Below, piece after piece: positions 22,649 through 32,398 of a stretch of 64,000 nucleotides of DNA. The notes under the pieces were generated by a model. That model was given only the letters and a program-made list of their open reading frames with translations. It was not told the DNA's origin and searched no databases. Source of the DNA: Leucosporidium creatinivorum (Eukaryota > Basidiomycota > Microbotryomycetes > Leucosporidiales > Leucosporidiaceae); NCBI GenBank assembly GCA_001600635.1, contig BCKL01000013.1:599537-663536 (forward strand). The letters run 5' to 3'. The position numbers and the translations under genes were made by a program. Position 1 is the first letter of the stretch; each line of letters opens with the position of its first letter.

Positions 22649-25600
22649 ATGCCTCGCTTCCGCCTCTTCCAGTCACTGCTGTTCACGCTGGCTGTTGTCC
22701 ACTGTATCGTGCTCGTCAAGCTGGGCGTCGACACGGCTTCCTCTCTCTTCAGCGGCCAGACCGAGCCCAACCTTCTCAAGCGGGCTACAGGGGTATGTGT
22801 GGAGACGAGGTATCTTACAGACTTACAGCTGACCTCAGTCTGCTACCAACAGTGGTCCTCGGCGCAAGCTCACGCTTCGCCGATCCACCTCCTCCTCACC
22901 TCGACCGCCAGCTACAACACGGGACTTCTCGCCCTCGTCAACTCGACTCTTACCTCCGCATCCGACAGCTCACTACCTCGTCTGCGCTTCCACATCATCT
23001 CGTCCAACCAGGTCGAGGCGAATCAGGTGGCCGAGCTGTTGCGCTCGAGGTTCGGCGATCGCGTGGAGGGCAAGCTGACGGCGTATGGCTTGGCTGAAGT
23101 CGGCGATGAGCGCTTGGAGGGAGTCAAGGTCTGGGGAGGGTATCGGTCGGAGCAGCTATCCAAGGTGAGCTGTAGCGAAGGGAGGGGAGAGCGACGAAGC
23201 TGAAGCTGACCGCTCGGCGATGGCTCGTCCGCTCTCCACAGCCCATCGTCTTCGCTCGCTACCTCGTTCAGGACATCCTCTCTGACGACATAAATCGCGC
23301 CATCTACCTCGACCAAGACGTGTTGGTGCAGAAGGATCTCGCCTCGCTTTGGGATCTCGATTTGCAAGGTCATCCTCTCGCGGCTGCTCGTGAGTTGCTC
23401 TTCCTCGACGCTCCTCACCCTACTCTATTACAAGTGAGCAGCAGCGCTGATCCGAGCTTCACTGTTCCAGGTCTGTGCCGTCCGACCGCTCTGGTGAGGT
23501 CTTCATCGCCTTCCGCCGTCTAACGGAGCAGCGCCGAGATGACCCTCTCTCCCATCCGCTCACAGTGGCGCAAGCAATTCNTCATGAACAAGCAGCCCCT
23601 CATCNACGGNAAGTTTGATCACGACACCTGTACCCTCAACAATGGTGGGCGACGCCGCTCTAGTCCTACTGAAGCCGAGCTGACTTGCCACCCTCCAGGC
23701 GTGCTCGTCTACGACCTGCAAGCCTGGCGCACTGCCTCGCCTTCGTACACCGACGAGCTCTTCGAGTGGACCCGCAAGAACACTGAGGATAAGCTTTACA
23801 CTCTCGGCTCTCAGCCTCCGTTCAACCTGGTCGTGAGTCGCTGCTCGGCGTTCGAGTCTCGAGCTCGGAACTCGAGCTGACCGACTCATCTCTTCTTGCA
23901 GTTCTAGTGAGCGGTCCTCGCTCAGAAGTGTCAAGACTAGCGGCTGACATTGGTCTCACAGCCGCAACTATCGTGTCCTCGACGACGAGTGGAATGTGAG
24001 CTCTGATTGCCGCTCCCTTCGCCGAGCTCGCTCACCCGTCTTTCTCTCCAGCTCATGGACCTCGCTGGCATTCGCGAGGACACCGAGTACGGCCTCGGAC
24101 TCCCTACTACTCGCTCGAGGGAAGAGGTTGAGTCGGCTGCGATCCTTCACTGGAAGTGAGTCGGCGCCGAGCAGCTCGACGCGAGCGAGCGCTGATCAAC
24201 CCTGCTTTGCAGCGGCATGATGAAGCCTTGGCTGTGCGATGGAGAGGGATACTACTCTGAGATCTGGTGAGCTCTCTCGTAGCGTGTCAGGTTGAGCTTG
24301 AGCTGCCATTTCGCTTCCCCTTCGCAGGAGGAGGTACTTTCCCGACTTCCGCGAGTCGCTTCCCAGCGACTTCACCACCCCCTCGTTTTGCTCCGAGATG
24401 GTCATGACCGAACCCACCGTCACTCCATCCGTCGAGAAGGTGAGTCGTTTGGTTGATCGCCGACTTGGCCGGACTCGCTGACCCTGCTCGGCCGGCAAAG
24501 TTCACCGTCGTCGTTGTTGCTTTCGCTCGCGTCGACACCCTACTCAAGATCATCAAGCATCTTCAGCACTCGCCGTTCCTCTACGAGATCGTCATCGCCT
24601 GGAACAACCAAGAGGTCAGCTTCACCGCCGAGACGACACTGACAGCGCCGAGCTGACTTATGGTTCTCAGCACGCCTGCCCCGACGAGTTCGCCGAGTTC
24701 CCCTGGGTTCGGTGCATCCAGCAGAAAGCGAACCTCGTCCACAACCGGTAAGGCTTTCTCGTTCGCTGCTCTCAACCGCTCGAAGCTGACCTCGGTCCTT
24801 TACCCTCAGCTTCCTCATTTGGACCGAGGTCAAGACTGAGGCCGTTTTGCACTACGACGACGACGTGGGTCGAGTGTATATCTAATTTCACAAGCTCGGG
24901 TTGACCTACATAATCCTATCACAGGTCCTCGCTCCGCTGGAAGACCTCGAAGCGGCGTTTCAGCTTTGGCGCTCTCGCCGAGACCAAATCATCGGCTTCG
25001 AGCCTCGTGTCATCCGCTGCGACNGAGATGAGGAGCGTCTTGCTACTACGCACGACCTCACCAAGGAGCTCGGCGCCGAGGGAGGACTTCCCGCCATCGT
25101 CAGCACCGCCGAGCTCGAGCGCAAGATCCCCGAGGGCTGCCAGTACCGTTTCAAGCTGCCCGATGGCTACTTTGACATCGTGGTGAGCAGTCTTGCGTCC
25201 CCGTATCGCTCTCTGCCTGGACTGACCCGCTCCAATCGACCTACAGATCGGCAAGCTCTTCATGATCTCGGTCAACTACATGCGCGCCTACTTCCAGAAC
25301 ACCGCCCTCGTCGACCTCTCTACCAACACGCCCTGCGAGGACATCGCCATGAACTTCCTCGCCGCCACCCTCCCCATCAGCGACCCACTCCTCCCCGACG
25401 CTGCGCCCTCCCTCGGCGCTCACCCTCCGCCTCGCGCTCCCCTCCTCTTCAAGTCCAACCTCACCGAGATTCACTCCAAGGGCTTCAGTGGTCTGAGTCA
25501 AGGGATCAGCAGCTCGGTCTGGAGGGNGAAGCGCCACGAGTGTGTGCAGAGGTTGATGGGCATCTTTGAGGGAGTGAGGCCGGCGCCTCAGTCGAGCTTC

Positions 25601-25711
25601 TTTGAGCGTGATCCTGTGAGGCGGAGAGTGTACAAGCTGCCCGTGCAGGGGAAGCTTGAGCTGGGGTGGTGCTCGGATACGGCGGGAAGTAGGGTGTGCC
25701 GTCAGCCTTGA
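22649..25711 (+). CDS. Bifunctional glycosyltransferase: GT8 domain fused to GT64 (EXT C-terminal type)
   Basis: Type II membrane protein with anchor LLFTLAVVHCIVLVKLGVDT. The first half is GT8-like: IHLLLTSTASYNTGLLALVN, then FARYLVQDILSDDINRAIYL directly followed by DQDVLVQKDLASLWDLD, the DxD metal site, and later ILHWNGMMKPW, the usual HxxGxxKPW of GT8. The second half is GT64-like: FTVVVVAFARVDTLLKIIKH, YEIVIAWNNQE, the DDD metal site in VLHYDDD (near 24853-24867), and IGKLFMISVNYMRAYFQN with CEDIAMNF. More than ten short introns are needed. N bases at 23581, 23605, 23610, 25024 and 25527 leave a few residues unknown. In animals GT64 is fused to GT47 in EXT proteins; here the GT47 part is the divergent neighbour. 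Product unknown, presumably an extracellular polysaccharide or glycoprotein glycan. Confidence 0.85.
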
Positions 25712-25994
25712 GCAGGTGTAGAGAAGCCATCACCGAGGAGGGGAAGGGTCGAGCTGATAGAGCTTTGTGGATCTGGGCGCGACGGCTTGCAGTCGCTTTG
25801 AAGAGATGTATCGTCTTGCAACCGAGTGGATTTGCCACAGATTAAGACAGGAGACACGCCTTTGCGAGCGACTGAGCTGCTCCGGCCGTCCAGCTCAAAT
25901 TGCTTCTCTCCCTCTTCTCTCTCCACGCTCGCTCGCTCATCTCTCCGACCTCGCCTCTCTTCGACACAAGATCAAGGCACGGCCATCACTAAGC

Positions 25995-27302
25995 ATGAGC
26001 ATCACCAGCATCACTCGCGGTGCTTCTCGCACGCTCGCCTCGCATCCCCTCCGCGCAACGCTCCTCGTCTTGCTCGTTCTCTCGCCTTGGGTCTACTTGA
26101 GCAGGCCGTGAGTCAGCAGAGAAGCACTTTTAGGTCTTGAAGACTGATCTCGTGCTCCCTACAGACCCCGTATCGTCTCGAATGCGCTCAATTCGCTCGC
26201 AGCTTCTCATCTCGACTCGCTCTCGCCGACCCAGCGCTGCCAGCAGAGCCCCTTCAGCTCGCTCGGCTATCTCAACACCTCTCACAACGCCAACGACACC
26301 GACTACGAGCACAATGGCTGGATCCCCTTTGCGCCCAACTGCAGCACTCCCTCTCTCCTTCCTCTCGTTCGGCGCCGAGAGCCGCTTCCTTGGCTCAACA
26401 ATCGCACGATCGTCCTATTCGGCTCTTCCGTGGACCGATACAATCTCGTATACTTCTGCGAGCTGGCCAACGGCGCCCTCAAGATCATCACCCCCTCCCA
26501 CCCGCTCTCGCCCCTTCGACTTCCCGCCGACTTCCTCAAACCGGGCGACCAAGTCGTCTCGGGAGCTCAGCCGCACCTCTGCCGAGTCGAAGAGTAAAAT
26601 CTGCAGCTCATCTTCGTCTTTCATTATGGGCTGGAAATCGAAGACCACTGGAGCAAGTTCGGAAGCCCCGACCAGCGGCACGAGCGGCACTGGACCCCTC
26701 CCGGCCTCTTCGAAGCTCGCCTCTCGCAACTTCTCTTGCCTCTCCTCAGCAGCCTCAACATCTCCATACCCTCCATCGACCTTATCGAAGTCAGCTCGTA
26801 CGAGTGGGACCTCGCCTACTGGCAGCAGACGTCTCGCCTTCGCAACTTGGGCGCCGAGCTACACCTTCAAGACGGCTACGAGACCTTCCTTCCCGTCTAC
26901 ATTCGTCGACTGCAGGAGATCGTCGAGGTGCTCGTCGACACCTTTCCTCGCCGTCGTGAGCAAGCTCCTATTCTCTGGCGAGTGCCGCATGTCAGCGGCC
27001 GACCTGATCCTGCGCCGAGGTTTGCAAAGGCGATGGAGCGGGCGACGAGGTTCGTTTTCGCTGATGGGTGCGGCTTGAGCGAGTCATTTGAGCTGGATAA
27101 GACGGGTGCTTTGCTCGAGGGAGGAGCGTTGTCGAGCTGGATGGCAGACCACACTCATACGGCGAAGGTGCGTCGAGCTTGTCCGGCACTGCTCGCGAAG
27201 CTCCGCTGACTCGTCCTCACCGCTCTACAGTTCCCTCACGCTGTCGTCTGGGCCGACTACATACTCTGGAGGCTGAGGAAGAGTGTCACAGATGAGGCTT
27301 GA
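25995..27302 (+). pseudogene. SGNH/GDSL-like single-anchor membrane protein with an in-frame stop
   Basis: Two or three exons encode an N-terminal signal anchor (HPLRATLLVLLVLSPWVYLS), a region with several N-glycosylation sites (NTS, NDT, NCS, NRT), the GDSL-like block NRTIVLFGSSVDRYNLVYFC, then HYGLEIEDHWSKFGSP, YEWDLAYWQQTSRLRNLG and a C-terminal HAVVWADYILWRLRKS. The pattern recalls fungal SGNH-like proteins that act on glycans, but the nucleophile context is GSS rather than GDS, so the assignment is weak. Reading frame 3 is open on both sides of a single TAA at 26595-26597; no plausible intron removes it. It may be a null allele, a recent pseudogene or a sequence error. It follows the GT8-GT64 gene on the same strand. 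Confidence 0.5.
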
Positions 27303-27406
27303 CTAGCTTCGCCGATGCAACAAGCTCGACTGCTCTCGGCTCGCATAAGTGAGGTGCGAGAGAGCTGAATGGATGGTTTCGACAGAGAATCGCCAGCTCG
27401 GTGACT

Positions 27407-28836
27407 CTAGAAAAGCCTCTGCACTAACACTAATTCAGCGTACACCGTCGCCGCCTCGGGCAACTCTCGAGCCTTGACTTTGGCCTCAACCTCCTTCATC
27501 CCACTGCTCGGCTTCACCTCCTTCCAATGCTCTACGACAAAGTCGAGCAGGAGCTCGCGCACGTCATCGTAGATACTGATGGATGAGAAGAGCTCCTTGG
27601 CAGCGTTGGCGATGGTGATTCGTAGCTTGAGTTCGGCGAGGGAGAGGGCGCAAAGGGAATGGATGTCGAGGAGATGGGCGAGGCGGTAGACGGACTTTGG
27701 GGAGACAGGGAAGGGGTGAGATGGTGTCTTGGTGAGGTGTTGATTGAGAACTTGCTCGCGTGTCTGCTTGGAGGCGGGATTGGAGGGGAGGAGGGTCGAG
27801 GAGAGAGGAGCGAAGGTGATGTCGCCGGAATGGAGGTAGAGGAGGACGGCCCGGCAGGTGGTGTAAGGTGTTTCTGCAATCCGAACCTCACGATAGGTGA
27901 AGTCGCCGTCGTTGCCATCGTCCTCGACCGAAAGCGGACTCCGCTGCTTGATGAAGCTGTCCGTTTCCTCGTCCGAGTCGTCGCCGTCTCCATTGCCGTC
28001 TCCGTCTTCTGCATTCCACTCCGAAACTGTAGTGGATCGCACCCTCGACCCCGACCTCGAATCACCGTCCAGAACGAGGACCTCTCCTTCCTCGATCTTG
28101 GCTCGTTTGCGAGTTCGGCGAACGCTCTCCGTGAAGCCGTCCGAGGCGAGGAGGGTCTTGGAGTAGGGCGAGGAGGCGGAAAGGAAAGAGGAGCTCTCCC
28201 AGAGCTCGGCGTCGAGGTTGGCGAAGAAGAGTCGGACGTCATTCGGTCGCTTCGCGTGGACGGAGGCTGTGGAAGCGAGCGGCTCGTCAGCGTGTGCAGC
28301 AACTGAAGTCGCGTGTACTCACACGATGACCTGGCCTTGATCGCACTAGGCAGCAGGGACGATACTGTCACCGGTGGCGGATTGGCGACAAGGAGAGTGA
28401 AGATGTAGCGGTACCGCCTGTGAGTGAGGCGGTAGAAACGTTCGTCGTTGAGAGCGCAGTCCTCAAGGTCGGCGTCGGTCAAGGTTGAATAATTGTACGC
28501 TGGTACCTCCGGAGGTTGAGGTGGAAACTCAGGCTCNATCGCCCAGCCTCCATCGCGGACGCCGCTAACGGGCGCAGCCCCTTCGTCGTGTAGCCAGAAC
28601 AGCTCCGACGAGGGCACTACGTTGCGTCCGATGACTCCCAGCCTCCAGGATCCGAAAGACACACTCAGTGAAACGACCTCAGCCTGGGCCTCCGACGTGT
28701 CTACCTCCAAAACGACGGGGCCGAAGCGAGTTTTGAGCGGCAGCGTGAAGTCTAATGTCTTGTCGTTCAGGTTCATGTCGAGGTCCCAAGTCAGCTCGAG
28801 TACGACCTTCTCGGCCATGCCGATGGCTTTGCTCAT
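27407..28836 (-). CDS. MATH-like/BTB domain protein, copy C (intact)
   Basis: Exon 1 starts MSKAIGMAEKVVLELTWDLD; about 375 bp of it (28441-28814) is identical to copy A at 820-1193, including an N (28537 against 1097). The intron of about 57 bp has a GTGAGT donor and CGCTGACGA branch. Exon 2 carries BTB part 1 (NDVRLFFANLDAELWESSSF), RRTRKRAK, an acidic segment (GDGDDSDEETDSFIKQR), BTB part 2 (CRAVLLYLHSGDITFAPLSS) and the BACK-like tail KSVYRLAHLLDIHSLCALSL, ending YAELVLVQRLF. No break was found. The tail differs at the end from the other copies (LVQRLF rather than LLSR-like). It is head-to-head with a decayed F-box gene at 29.6 kb. Confidence 0.82.
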
Positions 28837-29576
28837 GATAGCGGGACGACGGGTGGAGGAGAGAGCCAAACGAAGAAGGCGACTTCGGCGATGCTGAGCG
28901 GGTGAGCGGAGAGGAGAGGAGCGAGGGTTGGGGACGCGAGGAGTGGAAGGAGGGATGTAGCTTCACTACTGAATAAGGTGTGGAGCAAAGAGGTCAGCTA
29001 CTGAGGTGCAGAACGGCGAGTGTTCCCTCGACCCCTCCGACTGGTCAAGCGCGCTGCCCTTAAGCTCGCAAGGCTGATCGAGCGACATTGAGACCTCTTT
29101 CATGCTCCTCTGCACCATCTCGAGATCTGCAGGCGGACCGACACTCACCTCGGCGACGAACGGGTTCTGGCGTCTGAGTTCTGAAGCGACGCGTCGCTTG
29201 TAGTCCAGCAAAAGCGGCGGGCAAAGCGGGCGGTAGCAGGAGGGGAGGTGTAGTCCAGTAGCTTTCCCCTGAGCGCGATGTCAGAGCTGTAGGACGATAG
29301 CAAACGAGAGCGAGCAGTGAGCGCCAGTAGAGAGACCTGCAAGCCAGCTCGAAATCGAACTCTTGTGCTCCTGCCATCACCTCGTTCTGGGCTCTTGTAC
29401 AGCAGCTTCGACTCGTTTGGGCAGGACTCGTACTGCTCTGCTACAGCTCGCTGCTCTAGGCGGTCAATCGCTTACAGCTCGGTGAGCTCCGCCCTCTCCG
29501 CCGCGCTCAGCTCGAGAGCTCGTTAAGTCGCCTAGCTGACCTCGGCTCCAGTGTGCTACAGCTTGCAAACTGATTA
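28837..29576. repeat. Leader repeat between copy C and its F-box neighbour
   Basis: Same leader family as upstream of A, B, D and E, in reverse orientation: the conserved block with GCAAACGAGAGCGAGCAGTG lies near 29301. Toward the F-box side it contains a putative 5' exon ending CTCGGTGAGC near 29480 and a CTGAC branch with CTACAG acceptor near 29537-29570, the same arrangement as in the D and E leaders. It probably serves as a two-way promoter. Confidence 0.65.
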
Positions 29577-30934
29577 CAAGCTCGCTCAACACGTCCCCTT
29601 CGCTTCCCGCCGAGCTCGTCCACCGCATCATCGTCCTCTCGCTCCCCTCGACCATCTCCTTCGAAGCTCTTCCGGACCGCTACGCTATCTTACTCTCTTA
29701 CACACTCGTCTGTAAGGCGTGGACACCTTGGGCACAGCTTGAGCTCTACCGACATGTGCTCTTGACCGGATATGAGGCCGTAGCGAGGTCAAGCGCTTCG
29801 ACCGAGGGCACGGGCAGTCGACTCGTTGGGCAGGTCGTATCGCTTCGTGCTGGCGGTAGCGATGGTGTGGAAGGGCTGCGAGGACTATGTGGGCTGCTGA
29901 AGAAGTGCACCAGCTTGGCGGACTTGCGCATGAAGGATGTCGGCCTGTCACTCGAGACGCTCGGCTCCGCTTCCTGTGAGTTGTACTCCCTGCTGCAGCG
30001 GCGCTCCGCTTGCTGATCTTCCACTCAGTCCTCACTCAGCTCCACCTCCGCGACCTTCGAGTCTATTGTGCCACACTTAACCCGCCTTCGCCATGCCTCA
30101 GCTCTCTCGGCTCTCCCTCATCGACGTCGACGCGCAGCCTCATCGAGGGTGGCAGGACATCCTCAATTCGACGACCATGCCCCGCCTGCGTCATTTAGCC
30201 CTCGCGCTCCCTGGCTGGGGTGGCGGCGTCACCACGGAAGCTTCGCTCGCGCAGTTCTTGGCCTCCCTCAGCCACCTGGAGACACTCAGGCTCAACGACC
30301 CGTCGCAGCTCCTCCATCCTTCTATCGACGTGGTGTGGTCGCACCTCGGTCAACTTCAAAATCTCTCGCTCGCTAGAAGCGACGAGGAAGACGTATCGGA
30401 TGCTCCCTTCCGCTCGGCGCTCGAAAGCCTCCCCTCCGCCCTACAACAACTTCCCTTGATATCTTCCACCGACTCTGAGTGCGAGAACCAGCGCCTTGGT
30501 ACACAGATCTCCGAGCTACAGTCCCTTCTCGATCGCTCGCCGTTGCCCGTCGCTCTGCAACACCTGGAGCGCTTGGTCCTGCCTAGACGATTCCCGCTCT
30601 GCGATGACTGCAGAATTGCCGGAGGAAATGTCCTCGCGGCACTATAAGTCGGAGGTGCTCTCAGCTTGACATCGAGATTGTGTACGAAGATGGCGAGGGG
30701 GATGAGGAGGGCGATTCGCTGCATGGGAGAGCTACCTGGATGAGTGGTAAGCTGAGTCCCGACGGACTCTCTCGCATCTGCTGCTGACGCTTCTTCTCCA
30801 TCGCAGCTGACCGAAGCCGAGCCTTCGAGGAGCTGGAGGTTAACGCCGAAGGGGGGATAGGCTCGGGGCTGCTATGGAACTCGCTTCCTTCGACTCGCTC
30901 GCCAGATTGTACTGATCAGCGCGATGGTATATGA
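29577..30934 (+). pseudogene. F-box/leucine-rich-repeat-like gene, decayed
   Basis: The F-box stretch SPSLPAELVHRIIVLSLPST is followed by FEALPDRYAILLSYTLVCKA and a leucine-rich region (LCGLLKKCTSLADLRMKDVG; MPQLSRLSLIDVDAQP; LSHLETLRLNDPSQLL; LQHLERLVLPRRFPLCDDC) and an acidic tail (EIVYEDGEGDEEGDS). The ATG seen in the E and D relatives (CATGGCCCCTTC) reads ACG here (29608 region), and the frame changes near 30080 and near 30645, so the full product cannot be read in one frame. A clear intron (GTAAGC..CATCGCAG) remains near 30750-30806. F-box proteins choose substrates for SCF (cullin-1) ubiquitin ligases. It is head-to-head with MATH-BTB copy C. Confidence 0.65.
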
Positions 30935-31028
30935 CAGATTGCGAACGGCTAATGTATGCTACAGACATGTGATTCCCGTCCCCCGATCCCTTCACCCTCA
31001 CTCCCCTCCGACGGTCCACTGCGAGACC

Positions 31029-31894
31029 CTACTGAGGTGCATCAAAAAGCCGGTACGACCTCCTCCTGTACGAGTTCTTACTCTTGGGCAGGGTTGTAGC
31101 CCGATCATCAAACGCCATCGGAGGGACTTCGTCCCGCTCCTCCTCGTCGGCCGAGCGGCGGCGGAAGCACATCGTAAGGAGAGAGACCAGGAGGATGACT
31201 GAGAGACAGATGAAGACGGCGAGAGCGAGTTTCTGCAGTTGAGAGGCGAGTCGGACGAGTCAGCGACAAAAAGCGATGGTAGCAGGGGTCCCCGAGATGG
31301 CTGGCAGCTCCTGGCGACAGGTCTGAACGATGTTCGACGTAGCGAGAGAGAACTCACGGTAGTGAAAGCTAAGCTGTCCAAGTCGTGATACCACTTGGCT
31401 GGCAAAGCTGTCGCCGAGGCCAGCAGGTCGCCTTTTGTCGCCGAGGCGGACGCCGAAGTCGCCGAAGCTGTTGCGGTGGGCTTGATGACTATGGTATAAA
31501 GTAAAGACAGTGTTAAGGGACTGTCTCTGATATCTTGAGCGAGGCGACAAATTTCGACTCACCAGTACTGAAGCCGGTCGTCGTCTTCGCCGAAGCCGAA
31601 GCCTGACCCGCCTCTACTTCCCCCCTCGCCCACAGTGCCCCACCACCGGCATCACCTCCCGTTCCACCAGTATCGCCAAACACTTCATCGGAGACCTGTT
31701 GGGCGAGGGAGCGAGAACGAGGAAAGACGATCAGCCTCCATCTTGGTCGCTCGGCGAGAAGAGAGCAGGACAGGGGGAGAAAGCGAGCTCACCTTGCGAA
31801 GGTGGACTGTGTCGTCCGGGGGAGAAGCGAGCGCGAAGGTGAAGAGCTGAGTGAGAAGTAGGGACAGCAAGAGAGCTGGGCTGGCAGCACGCAT
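31029..31894 (-). CDS. Secreted-then-anchored single-pass membrane protein, unrecognised
   Basis: Four exons give a protein with an N-terminal signal peptide (MRAASPALLLSLLLTQLFTF, then ALASPPDD), a Gly/Thr/Ala-rich low-complexity ectodomain (FGDTGGTGGDAGGGALWARG; TATASATSASASATKGD), one membrane span near the C-terminus (KLALAVFICLSVILLVSLLT) and a basic cytosolic tail (MCFRRRSADEEERDEVPP, then YRRRSYRLFDAPQ). That is a type I topology and resembles small cell-surface or sensor-like proteins of fungi, but I cannot assign a family. Intron phases agree at all three junctions. An in-frame TTG lies upstream; the ATG at 31892-31894 is the better start because the signal peptide follows directly. 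The stop is TAG at 31029-31031. Confidence 0.7.
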
Positions 31895-32398
31895 CTTGAG
31901 CTGCTGAGAGCGGGGCAAGGCGAACGAGACGAGGGCGAGCAGTCGGCGATGCGCCTAGGGAGGTCGTGCTGAAAGACGAGCTGGGTGCTGTACTGCTGTA
32001 GGTGCTCGGCAGAGTGGTCAAAGCGAAAGGCAGCCTTCACCGACCAGACGCATTGCGTCGAGAGCGGCCTGATGAAGTGCTCGAGGAGGCGTTTCGCTCG
32101 GCTCCAAGAACCGATCCAAGACTAGCTCTGGAACCAGCCTCTTCGATGTCTTGCAGCCTGACCTTGGTAAAGCTCAGTTTGAGAGCTGTACGAATACACT
32201 ACTGTAATCGTCTTACGAGCAGGAGGAGGCGTTTGAGAGCTCGCTACAGTTCTCGTCTTGCGAAACAGGAGCGGAGAGATGGCTGACTCGGGCACATGAG
32301 CGGGTCGATAATGTAGTTGCACAACAGCACTACAGCGAGCGGAGATCCAAGAGGAGGGGAAATAGAGAATCGAGTGTAGAAGAGTCGGTGCTGTTGTC
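31895..32398. other. Intergenic, no gene seen
   Basis: 504 bp between the preceding gene's start and the F-BAR-RhoGAP stop, both minus strand. It should hold the promoter of the former and the 3' UTR of the latter. No repeat or RNA recognised. Confidence 0.45.
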
